Shown here piece after piece: positions 17,061-23,660 of a DNA stretch of 23,660 nucleotides (its first letter is position 1; every line of letters begins with the position of its first letter). A model generated the notes under the pieces. It made no database searches. It was not told the DNA's origin and saw only the letters and a program-made list of their open reading frames with translations. The translations under genes and the position numbers were made by a program. This stretch comes from Copromyces sp. CBS 386.78 (lineage: Eukaryota; Ascomycota; Sordariomycetes; Sordariales; Sordariaceae), in NCBI GenBank assembly GCA_030685235.1, contig MU839316.1, forward strand, positions 1 through 23,660, written 5' to 3'.

Positions 17061-18221
17061 TCTCTCCCCTCCTCCTCGTCTATCTCGTCCTCCTGCTCCC
17101 ACGCCCTCCTCTGTCTTCTTGCCCAGCGCTCCCTTTCCGCCAGGGACATATCCGCGAAGCGATCATTACTCAGCCGTCGCGGTCTTATATGCCCCCAAAC
17201 GTAATCTTTAATCCAGACCGCCGGTCTACCGGCAGGACTGGATCTACTGCGCCGGTAATAGCTAGGGGGTTGGACAATGCTGCCATTGGGAAGGTCGCTG
17301 TAAGTTCTCTCCATCCATGCCACTGCCCGCCTGCGCAGTTGGAACCTCCCAAACAGAGTCGTCCACGGGCTGGCTAGTTGAGGGACCGGCCGGAGACGAG
17401 ACGGGCCCGATGAGTTCGCTTTCGCTACTATCGGCGCCGGGATGATCGTTATCGGAGTCGGCGTTACCTCCCTCCTCGTCCAGCATGAGCTCGTCCTCGT
17501 CGATCTCAGACCGCTGGGGCAAAGTCTTTACTCCGCCGCGCCCACCTCCGGCGGCCGAAGCGGGGCAGAAGACAGGACTGATGGACATAATAGACACTTT
17601 GGAGTAAGTTGACTGGCCCATAGCCTGCATGTTCTCAACCTCGGGACGGGTTAGCGACGGAACCTTAACGGGAGTTGGAAGGGACTCACGTTATCCGCAA
17701 TGGCGTCGAGACGAGAAGAGACAGACTCGAACGCAGCACTGATACCGATGGAAGCATCCTCGACATCCTTCATGCGAGCGTCGACCTCGCCAAAACGACC
17801 GTCGAGTCCGTTCCGTAGTCATCGTCGTTTGGTGGATTCTCTGTGGGTGATTCGATTGAGGGGAGGACGACTTCCTCAACCTCGACGTCATTGTGGGGGC
17901 CCTGGTTGGTAGCAGGGTTGACGCCTCTCTCGGTGGCAGTACCAGTGGTATCCTCGGAAGCAGACTGGGCAACTTGCCCAGTAGGGTGAGGAACCGCTTG
18001 GTCACTGGAGCTCTGGAAAGTACTATGCTTGGATGAGGTGTGAGCAACTCGCTCATGGGGAAGCGGAACATCTTCAGCGGGAGTGATTTGCATAGCTCGA
18101 GTGATGGTATTCTCGGCCGCGTGAAGGGTAGAAGAATGAAATTCTTGCTCCGCAGAACTGCGAACAGCGCGCTGGGTGGGCAGCTGGGTCGAAATACCTT
18201 ACTCTTCTGGTTGGAAGACAT
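17039..18221 (-). pseudogene. Family B paralogue B3, with coiled-coil segment and intron, frameshifted
   Basis: The likely start is ATG 18221 (MSSNQK), just downstream of a 5'-UTR intron. After an early frame change the minus strand reads FHSSTLHAAENTITRAMQ and SSSDQAVPHPTGQVAQSA (Ser/Thr/acidic). A Leu/Val/Ala/Asp-patterned stretch follows: GLDGRFGEVDARMKDVEDAS, then FESVSSRLDAIADN, a likely coiled coil. A GTGAGT intron (17640-17689) is next, then an acidic DEDELMLDEEGG region. A shift near 17340 leads to the family B domain: AVAWMERTYSDLPNG, VQPPSYY, AVWIKDYVWGHIRPRR, then AERERWARRQRR. The domain is well kept, while at least two frame breaks lie upstream. It differs from B1 and B2 by the coiled-coil segment. 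Confidence 0.55.
17640..17689 (-). other. Predicted intron in B3
   Basis: Minus-strand GATAAC|GTGAGT donor, CTAAC branch site at 17650-17654 (plus coordinates), acceptor CCCGAG|GTTGAG; 50 nt. It joins AIADN to VENMQAMGQ in frame. Confidence 0.65.
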
Positions 18222-18228
18222 TGTTGAC

Positions 18229-18291
18229 CTGTGTATTCGGATCGGTTAGATGGCACCAGGAGGACGGAGTAGAATGCAGACAATGGCTTAC
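18229..18291 (-). other. Predicted 5'-UTR intron of B3
   Basis: Donor GTAAGC at 18291, CTAAC branch site at 18245-18249, acceptor ACACAG at 18229; 63 nt. The ATG follows 7 nt after the acceptor. Confidence 0.6.
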
Positions 18292-18295
18292 TATT

Positions 18296-18315
18296 TTGTG
18301 TGATATATAGTATCA
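18296..18315 (-). promoter_or_regulatory. TATA-like box upstream of B3
   Basis: On the minus strand, GATACTATATATCACAC lies just before the 5'-UTR intron donor. Similar TATATAGTA strings occur at about 193-203 and 16627-16638. The gene-free stretch 18316-19011 upstream has no other supported feature. Confidence 0.35.
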
Positions 18316-19011
18316 GACGCTGGTGATCGTGGTGATGCCTTGATTGCGTTTAGCGGGTAGTTGAATGGATCAATTTTGCGTTGCGCTATCGGGAGACTGG
18401 AGAGCAGTTTGGTGGAGGGTGAAGTTCAGGAAAGAAAGATCGAGGAAGGGCAAGCTTCGACAAATTTCTAGGCAGCAAGTTCAGGCAGGAGGGACGGAAG
18501 GTCTAAAGGCGGTCAGGTGCCGACGCGTGAGGAAGGAGCGCAAGACGCGAGTGAATGGCGTTCTGAACTCCCGAAAAAGGCACGCGGCAGACAGTCCCAC
18601 ATTCCTCTCAGTAAGCAGACAAGTGGCTGAGCCATGAGCTGGTGCCTCTAGAAACGAATGTGCTTGTGTCGGACAGGGAGTCGGAACCAAGATTTTGTTG
18701 TGTGTGATTCGGTAGCCGCCTTGATATGCGATTGTCGTTAAACTTGAGAGGTGTTCGTCTTGATCGTAATAACGGAACCTGTTATGAGTAACTTAATCCT
18801 TCTTGGTCCCGCTACCAATGTAGACTGAGCCGGCTCATTGATACCTTCGTTCTGCTTCGGCTTCTCGAGGATTACAAGGTAGGTAGGTAGATGGTGAAAG
18901 CGTAATCGTCGTTATACGAAAACTGAGGGAAGGCACATACCAGTATCGGTGGTGCTCATCGTTGTACTTTGGCGATGTCAAGACGGTGGTATCGTTGAAG
19001 TATTAAAAACA

Positions 19012-19545
19012 CTACTTGTCAGCGGCCTCGGCCTCGGCGAGCTTGGTGCACAACGCATCCTCCATCTCCTCCTCCCACTCAAACTCGTCCCAAATCTCGC
19101 ACGGCTCCTCTCCCTCAATAGGGCGCTGGCGTCTGGGGCCTAAATGCAAGGCTAGCTCTTTCCACTGAATCCAGAACGCCCCCAGAAACCGTATCCTTTA
19201 CTTTCGGAATGTTAGAAGCTGGGTTCGCATGTTCCTTGCCTTGTCTAGCCCTGTCCTTTGCCTTCGGGGTATTGGGAAGGTGGTCCTCCAGTTCCTTTCC
19301 TTGTCCAGCCTTTTCCTTTGCCTTCGGAGGGGCAAAGGGTTTGTCCAAGGCCTTCGGGGGCGGGTTAATTGTCGTAATTGGATTCGGCAGGGCAAGGAAT
19401 CGGTGGCATTTGCGGAAACTTCTCTGAAGACCACCGAGTAACCTCCCTTATGAGAATCTTCCTCGCACCATATGATAATGAATGTTGCCCGTTGGCGAAG
19501 CCGGACATCTCTAAGTGTGCCTGATGGAGGTGCCATGGTCATCAT
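19012..19545 (-). pseudogene. Hypothetical gene H with internal repeat and one nonsense codon
   Basis: The frame starts at ATG 19545 (MMTMAPPSGTLRDVRLRQ) and contains TFIIIWCEEDSHKGGYSVVF. Two or three imperfect units of about 66 nt follow (19220-19340), giving LRRQRKRLDKERN and IPRRQRTGLDKARN. A single TAA (19198-19200) interrupts it. The same frame then continues FLGAFWIQWKELALHLGP and RPIEGEEPCEIWDEFEWEEE to TAG 19012-19014. The TAA fits CAA-to-TAA. Total length is about 177 codons, with a basic middle and an acidic tail. In the repeat region another frame (PKAKEKAGQGKE units) is also open. The tail PIE...F[DE]W[DE]E resembles that of the small ORF at 23.26 kb. Function unknown. Confidence 0.5.
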
Positions 19546-19969
19546 GTAAGTACTTGAAGATGCTGGTGGCCGTGGAGGGAGTCGATGCTTTTAGCATCAC
19601 CAGTTCCATTATACGCCCATAGCAAAGTTTGCATTACATCGTACACTACGAGCATTATCATGTGTTGTGCACATGTGAGATGATGCATAAATGCACAAGG
19701 TACCTGCAGCTGGTGTTGGCCGGTCCCGGTAGTCGGCGCAGGCGGGCACCAACAACCGACATTTGCATTGCAGGAAGTTGCATCCTCCATTCCAAATTCG
19801 ACCCGCCCAAGCCCCATCATCTGCATCCATGGATGGTTGGCGGGCTGTGTCATCTGCATCCATGGGTGGTTGACGACAATGAGGACACATTCTACAGCCT
19901 GCGATTCTTTCGACCTCGCCGAGGGATGGCAAAAAGAGAAAATCGCGTCACGGCCATACCAACTTGGAC
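19546..19969. other. No clear gene; 23-bp direct repeat
   Basis: TCATCTGCATCCATGG-[AG]-TGGTTG occurs at 19817-19839 and 19850-19872 (33-nt period). ORFs of 105-114 codons exist on both strands but none is convincing. Confidence 0.4.
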
Positions 19970-20488
19970 TTAAAGAAACCTTGCCATGACGACGCTGGGT
20001 CCTGCGGCATCGTAGTCGTCGTCTGCCTCGTAGTCTTCGACCGTAGTCTTAGGCCGCTTTGGCAAGAAGTTCAGGACTGTGCATGTGTTGTCCGCTGAGG
20101 TCTTCCGCTTCTGGGAAAATCCGGCTGGAACGCCTGTGGGAATCGTGTAGTCTTGGGCTTCTCTCTTCTCACCGCGAGACTCGAGCAAATCCCTGGTTGC
20201 CTGAATGTACTCCTCCAGCATGTCGTTGAACTCCTGGTCTGCATCAAGTAGATGATTGTAGACGACTGAAAAAGTCTTGTTGTTGATTTTCGAGTCTGAC
20301 AGCGTGGTTCCCGTTGCTAACTTGTAGGCGTTCACGGTGACCTCGAGAACGTAGTCGTTAATGACATCTGCCTGGGCCTTCTGCTGGGGCGAGATACCAT
20401 TCCCACCCCGGTCAGGCCGTTCGGGATCAATACATATTACCTGTACCGATCCGAAATCGGGGCCAAGGGGGTACGGAATTGGCGTCAT
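19970..20488 (-). CDS. Hypothetical protein (172 aa), intact
   Basis: A clean minus ORF contains KAQADVINDYVLEVTVNAY, FSVVYNHLLDADQEFNDML and QATRDLLESRGEKREAQDY (strongly helical), then a basic FSQKRKT, LPKRPKTTVEDYEADDDYD and a hydrophobic end. KRPK plus the acidic tail suggests nuclear location, by inference. An alternative upstream start at 20563 (CACCATGGAC, giving MDGTKQESIPPSPTPIQPG) is followed by a GTAAGT-like donor, but no phase-correct acceptor was found. ATG 20488 gives the longest uninterrupted frame. No stops or frameshifts, unlike most neighbours. Family not recognised. Confidence 0.65.
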   Translation of the reverse strand: MTPIPYPLGPDFGSVQVICIDPERPDRGGNGISPQQKAQADVINDYVLEVTVNAYKLATGTTLSDSKINNKTFSVVYNHLLDADQEFNDMLEEYIQATRDLLESRGEKREAQDYTIPTGVPAGFSQKRKTSADNTCTVLNFLPKRPKTTVEDYEADDDYDAAGPSVVMARFL

Positions 20489-20629
20489 CGCGACTTACAA
20501 GTCGCATCCTGGTTGTATAGGAGTTGGTGACGGAGGGATGCTCTCTTGCTTTGTCCCGTCCATGGTGTGGTATAGGCTTCATATTCGTGGCAGCCAAACG
20601 GTTCGCCGAGAACACCTGCGTCCAGCTCA

Positions 20630-20702
20630 GTAAGTTCCCTTCCATTCCCCCAGTCTCTCATTTCCCAATTCTTACCTTTTCGCTCCCTTTGCGTCTTCCC
20701 AG
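20630..20702 (+). other. Predicted intron upstream of A1
   Basis: Donor CA|GTAAGT at 20630, pyrimidine-rich body, acceptor TTCCCAG at 20702; 73 nt. It would join a 5' exon (AAKRFAENTCVQL) in phase to DRPTRYSTCLQSGASGHLC. The 5' exon overlaps the upstream region of the divergent gene at 20.49 kb, so its start is unresolved. Confidence 0.5.
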
Positions 20703-21530
20703 CTGATCGCCCGACGCGCTACTCCACCTGCCTCCAATCTGGCGCCAGCGGTCACCTCTGCGACTTTCCGCCGGTCCTCCACGACCTCGTGCGTGCTTTT
20801 TAGGAATCAGCATGCACACCTCAGTCATCGAGTTCGGCCTGGACACCCCCGCAGGCATGGTTGCCGTCGAAGTCCTTCGCCGCAACGCGGTTGAACTTCG
20901 TGCCGGCATCCATGCTCTCTGCGAGCGTATATTCCCGAGACGCCACTAAGCAGGCCTCCACTTGCTCGCTCACCAATACGAAGTATATGCTGGATACTCC
21001 CTTGGGATTCTGCGAAAAGCGCAACGCCGTTTAGGTTGCGGCCGTTACCATATCCCGCCTCCAAGCCTAGGATGATTACCGCGCTGCACTCCGTCGCCTC
21101 CGTCAAGCTGCCGGTGATTTCCTCCAGGCCATGCGTGAGCGTCTGACCACCGACGGTCTCCCGACTAACCTGGAGGTCCTCCCGCGCTATAAGAACTTGA
21201 AGGGTGAAGAGTATCGTGCCCTGGGATACCGTGAGATATTCCGGACCGATCGCCCCGTCGTCGTTCCTGCCCCGGAGGTTATTGCTGTCGATTTTGGTGG
21301 CGAGGGTGGCGGAGCCGGTTCCCCCATGGCGGTGGACAGCCCCGTCCGTCCCCCCCCCGAACAATGAGGACTGGACTAAGTGGCGCCGCGAGGTCACCGA
21401 GAACCAGAAGCAGATGCTTCGGATGGGGCGAGACCCTCATTGGCGGCAGTTACCAACCCGATTCTCCTCCATCGAGGCTATGAAGTTCCCTCCCAGCAAC
21501 CAGGAAAAGGCGAAAGTCTATGTTTCCTAA
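20703..21530 (+). pseudogene. Family A copy 1 (A1), hypothetical protein with nonsense codons and a C9 frameshift
   Basis: The plus frame has TAG at 20801, then SRDATKQASTCSLTNTKY and MLDTPLGFCEKRNAV, two TAGs (about 21034 and 21068), then AALRRLRQAAGDFLQAMRER, DGLPTNLEVLPRYKNLKGEE and YRALGYREIFRTDRP. The tract GTC9GA (about 21350-21358) breaks the frame. The frame one step away continues NNEDWTKWRREVTENQKQML and PHWRQLPTRFSSIEAMKFPP to TAA 21528-21530. A2 (0.86-1.21 kb) shares the central part in inverted orientation. All stops are TAG and fit CAG-to-TAG; the stretch between the last two could also be a 42-nt in-phase intron. Family unknown; the Arg-rich helices and Trp-rich tail suggest nucleic-acid or protein binding only weakly. 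Confidence 0.6.
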
Positions 21531-21918
21531 GTTAGTTTCATCCTATCTCAACCTTTATCTCCTTCTGACATGATCAACTCCCTATTCTATCACTGTTGTC
21601 AAAACCTGTTATCTAACCGTCATGGAAAAAGTCAGTTGAAAGAACAAAGAGATATCAGATTGCTCCAAGTTCTATGGGACGAATACACGGATCGCGGAAA
21701 GTCACTCGGCCGCACAAGGGCAGTCCAAGACTTGCTGCCGTGCGTCTCCCTCGACGCCTTGGAGGCTGTCGGTAGGTAGTCAAAGGGCCGGTGAAGAGGA
21801 ACCAAATCTTTAGATAAACAACCCGAGGATACGCTCCTGCTTGGAACGCAAGGACGCGGTATAAAGGCCCCATGGCTAGGCACCTTTCTTCTCGAAAAAC
21901 CACGCTGGACAGGGGCGT
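21531..21918. other. No gene supported with confidence
   Basis: A 69-codon plus ORF (21570-21779) lacks motifs. It lies between convergent A1 and the decayed gene at 21.9-22.8 kb and is probably 3' regions. Confidence 0.3.
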
Positions 21919-22807
21919 TCATCTTGGGTGGCCGGTTGAGGTGTACTTCGCCGCGATCGTCTGCATGTTGTTGTAGACTTCGGTTATACCAGCCGGTATA
22001 TGAAATCCCAAGTTTCCACATCCAACAACGAAAAGCTCCTTTACCCGATACTGATCCAATTGTTCTTGTTGCTGAGAAGTTAAGATCCCGGTTCGTAGGG
22101 TATCTATCATCTCCTTACGCCTGGTATTGTCCCAACCCGACCATTCAGCCAGTTGGTTCTGATGGGCTGGGGATATCCGAGCTTGAAGAGGGCGTAGATA
22201 GAACAAAGATTGTCCGCTGCGTTGAGAGCCCAGTCTTTCTGCGACTTATCCGTAGCATTCAAGAACGATGAGATAGTAGGCAGTTGGGTGGCCGTGCCAG
22301 GCGGCTGAAGCCACCAGTTTGCGAGTACTGTCGCCTCTAGGTGTATTTGGTTCTTTGATTTTTGTGGCATCCGGCGATCCGTATTCTTCAATGATTGTGC
22401 CTTCCTCCCTCGCCTCATACCTCCAACACCCAAGGAAGTCGCGCCCCATTGCAATCCCAGTTGCAGATTCCGGGGACCGGTCAACATCAGGCAACAACAA
22501 ATATCCCTCCTGTTTCTCACTTCCCTTTGAGGACGGTGGATCAAGCGCGCCATACCAACGAACGTCCTGACGACAGGCAGCAGATTTTGACAAATGGCGC
22601 CATCCTGTCATTCCCGAGGACAGTCTCCAGGGTGCATGCTTCTTTCTCTCGCAGGACCACCTGCCAGCCGACCTGATCCAAATCGAGAATATTGGATGAA
22701 CCGACCATATCAGCCATTGTCGCAAACAACATAGCGACCCAAACGTTTTCCCAGCGTGCCCATGTCAACATGGCTGCCGACGCCCGCCGTGCCATATTTG
22801 CGACCAC
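21919..22807 (-). pseudogene. Hypothetical protein relic in three or four frames (about 290 codons)
   Basis: The minus strand reads MLTWARWENVWVAMLFATMA and NILDLDQVGWQVVLREKEAC. It then changes frame to SEKQEGYLLLPDVDRSPE and FLGCWRYEAREEGTIIEEY, then to IHLEATVLANWWLQPPGTAT and DWALNAADNLCSIYALFKLG. A last change leads to NQLAEWSGWDNTRRKEMIDT and KELFVVGCGNLGFHIPAGIT, ending at about 21919. Each piece is strongly protein-like and they follow in order on one strand, so this is a single gene broken by about three indels. It is Trp-rich, and GCGNLGFHIPAG is a Gly-rich, mononucleotide-binding-like string, but no family can be named. Confidence 0.5.
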
Positions 22808-23084
22808 TGGTGGCCTGCGTCCCGCCTACGATGCTCCGGCGGAGTGCCGCCGTCGCTCTACCGCGGATGAACTTGGCATAGACAATCCAAGTCCGGACCA
22901 ACCAGTCAAAGATAAAGAATATTGGGATAATTCGGAAAGGCCATTCAAATGTCCCGAATCTGGTTGCGGCCTAATTCCGGACCAACCGGCTAAGGACAAA
23001 GAATGGGGAAGCCTAGCTACACCCACCCCAAACCTACCGGCACCCAGTTTTCCTACTGGCACCCATGTGGCAGCCGTCATGTAA
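22692..23084 (+). CDS. Uncertain ORF with duplicated DQP[VA]KDKE segment
   Basis: A 130-codon plus ORF whose first third is antisense to the better-supported minus-strand relic. The rest contains NPSPDQPVKDKEYW and GLIPDQPAKDKEWG, from an 84-nt-period DNA repeat (22892-22920 and 22976-23004), and RPFKCPESGCG. That last string looks like the first half of a C2H2 zinc finger but lacks the histidines. Region 23085-23261 holds only a 19-nt tandem repeat. Confidence 0.25.
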   Translation: MDEPTISAIVANNIATQTFSQRAHVNMAADARRAIFATTGGLRPAYDAPAECRRRSTADELGIDNPSPDQPVKDKEYWDNSERPFKCPESGCGLIPDQPAKDKEWGSLATPTPNLPAPSFPTGTHVAAVM

Positions 23085-23175
23085 AATATCGTGTTTTAGC
23101 GGTAAAACTAACCATTTTGAATGGTCATTACCATTTGAATCACCCAGCCATGTGACCCAGAGTATGCCGTAACCC

Positions 23176-23212
23176 AAATCAATCAAATCTCGTGAAATCA
23201 ATCAAATCTCGT
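23176..23212. repeat. Tandem 19-nt repeat, two copies
   Basis: AAATCAATCAAATCTCGT at 23176-23193 and 23195-23212. Confidence 0.7.
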
Positions 23213-23261
23213 AATCCATCTATAGTGTTTGGTATAAACTAGTGCAAATTGACCGCTCTAT

Positions 23262-23444
23262 CTACTCTATCTCATCCCAATCAAAATCGCTAAAGGACGA
23301 AAACTCAAACGATATCTCAATAGGTACTCGCCGTACCTCCTCCTCCCTCATCCTCTCCTCTCGTACTCTCTCCACCCAATACCTAGTCAGCTCGTCATCC
23401 TCCTCCTCATCGTCAACCACCTCGATACAACTACATATCTCACT
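23262..23444 (-). CDS. Small acidic ORF just inside the right TIR (60 codons, 5'-incomplete)
   Basis: The minus frame is open from 23444 to TAG 23262-23264. It reads CIEVVDDEEEDDELTRYWVE, RVREERMREEEVRRVPIE and SFSDFDWDEIE. It is highly charged: acidic, then a helical Arg/Glu segment, then an acidic aromatic tail. The same frame continues upstream through a 12-bp tandem repeat whose every unit carries TAG, and further as RCNYLRYEYGDSIE with one TAA, to about 23562 in the TIR. The stops fit Gln codons changed by C-to-T. The tail resembles that of gene H (19.01 kb). Its orientation, reading inward from the TIR, suggests a promoter in or near the right arm. Function unknown. Confidence 0.45.
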   Translation of the reverse strand, partial: SEICSCIEVVDDEEEDDELTRYWVERVREERMREEEVRRVPIEISFEFSSFSDFDWDEIE

Positions 23445-23496
23445 CTAGGCTACGCCTACGCTCTAAGCTACGCTCTAAGCTACACTCTAAGCTACA
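23443..23496. repeat. 12-bp tandem repeat CTCTAAGCTAC[GA]
   Basis: CTCTAGGCTACG, a partial CCTACG, then CTCTAAGCTACG, CTCTAAGCTACA, CTCTAAGCTACA. On minus each unit reads GTAGCTTAGAG(C/T) and places a TAG in the frame of the acidic ORF. Confidence 0.8.
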
Positions 23497-23565
23497 TCAC
23501 AGGCATCCAATTACTCGATACTATCGCCATACTCGTACCGTAAATAGTTACAACGTACTAAAACT

Positions 23566-23660
23566 TAAGAGAATGTCTTTTCGCACCGTAATGAATGTCT
23601 TCCTGCACCGTAGCCCCACCCTTCCCGCGCGCCAAGGCACACTAATGCACTCCAAAATTT
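23566..23660 (-). repeat. Right terminal inverted repeat with two subterminal motifs
   Basis: Read on the minus strand it begins AAATTTTGGAGTGCATTAG, has an extra TGTGCCTTGG, then CGCGCGGGAAGGGTGGGG. The subterminal motifs read on plus are GTCTTTTCGCACCG (23575-23588) and GTCTTCCTGCACCG (23597-23610). The arm runs to the last base of the window, so it may extend further. Confidence 0.75.

Larger units (their letters stand above)
105..23660. mobile_element. Giant TIR-bounded element (about 23.55 kb), class unknown
   Basis: Seen: the sequence starting at about 105 (AAATTTTGGGGTGCATTAG from 107) matches the reverse complement of the window's last bases (AAATTTTGGAGTGCATTAG), and the similarity continues inward for 85-95 nt with small indels. 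Two 14-nt subterminal motifs sit in each arm. Between the arms lie repeated protein families and two nested small elements. Inference: a large DNA-transposon-like unit with multi-gene cargo. No transposase or recombinase was recognised. The right end coincides with the window end, so neither a target-site duplication nor the exact terminus can be verified. Confidence 0.7.

Noticed and set aside
20825..21397. 190-codon minus ORF.
   Set aside because: It is antisense to A1. The apparent similarity to translated 0.9-1.0 kb plus strand is only the mirror of the A1/A2 coding homology.
22940..22985. RPFKCPESGCG as a C2H2 zinc finger.
   Set aside because: No histidine pair follows at the expected spacing, and the segment lies in a repeat.
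105..23660. Identification of the whole unit as a Starship, Helitron or Maverick.
   Set aside because: No tyrosine-recombinase captain, Rep/helicase, or integrase/polymerase/protease set was seen, and Helitrons lack TIRs of this kind. The class is left open.

Overview
The window looks like repeat-rich accessory DNA of a filamentous ascomycete. The signs are short introns (about 50-75 nt) with GTAAGT, GTGAGT or GTATTG donors and, in three cases, CTAAC-type branch sites, and many nonsense codons that look like C-to-T changes (CAG/CAA/CGA to TAG/TAA/TGA), as repeat-induced point mutation (RIP) would leave. I saw no rRNA, tRNA, CRISPR or bacterial operon structure. Organism assignment is inference.

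Nearly the whole window is one structure. An imperfect terminal inverted repeat (TIR) starts at about 105 on the left and ends at the last base on the right (about 85 nt against 95 nt). Each arm carries two copies of a 14-nt subterminal motif (CGGTGCGAAAAGAC type). I read the window as a giant (about 23.55 kb) TIR-bounded element plus about 104 nt of left flank. I could not recognise a DDE transposase, tyrosine recombinase, reverse transcriptase or Rep/helicase, so its mobilisation class is unknown.

Layout. 0.5-1.2 kb: decayed copy A2 of a protein family. 1.7-2.9 kb: two decayed plus-strand genes. 3.0-5.8 kb: two intact minus-strand paralogues, B1 and B2. 6.3-7.7 kb: weak plus-strand ORFs and a charged helical ORF. 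7.7-8.8 kb: minus-strand fragments of a P-loop NTPase and a SNF2-type ATPase. 9.0-9.9 kb: family C, copy 1. 10.13-10.77 kb: a MITE with a TTA target duplication. 11.06-11.75 kb: a GIY-YIG-like fragment facing a decayed copy of family F. 11.81-12.67 kb: a second MITE-like element. 12.7-14.6 kb: plus-strand hypothetical genes including a second F copy. 14.9-15.8 kb: family C, copy 2. 16.0-16.5 kb: a second SNF2 fragment. 17.0-18.2 kb: B3, the third B paralogue, with introns. 19.0-20.5 kb: two minus-strand hypothetical genes. 20.8-21.5 kb: family A copy A1. 21.9-22.8 kb: a frameshifted minus-strand gene. 23.26-23.45 kb: a small acidic minus-strand ORF just inside the right TIR.

The main biological signal is that at least five protein families occur more than once inside one TIR-bounded unit (A twice, B three times, C twice, F twice, SNF2 twice). 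The A copies lie inverted near the two ends. The copies are diverged, and third-codon-position substitution in family C indicates past purifying selection. B1, B2 and the gene at 19.97-20.49 kb look intact; most others carry stops or frameshifts. I suggest an ageing, recombined cargo-carrying element with an expanded set of lineage-specific acidic, probably nuclear proteins of unknown function. Reading frames recovered by hand across stops or frameshifts are descriptions of relics, not claims of expressed proteins.
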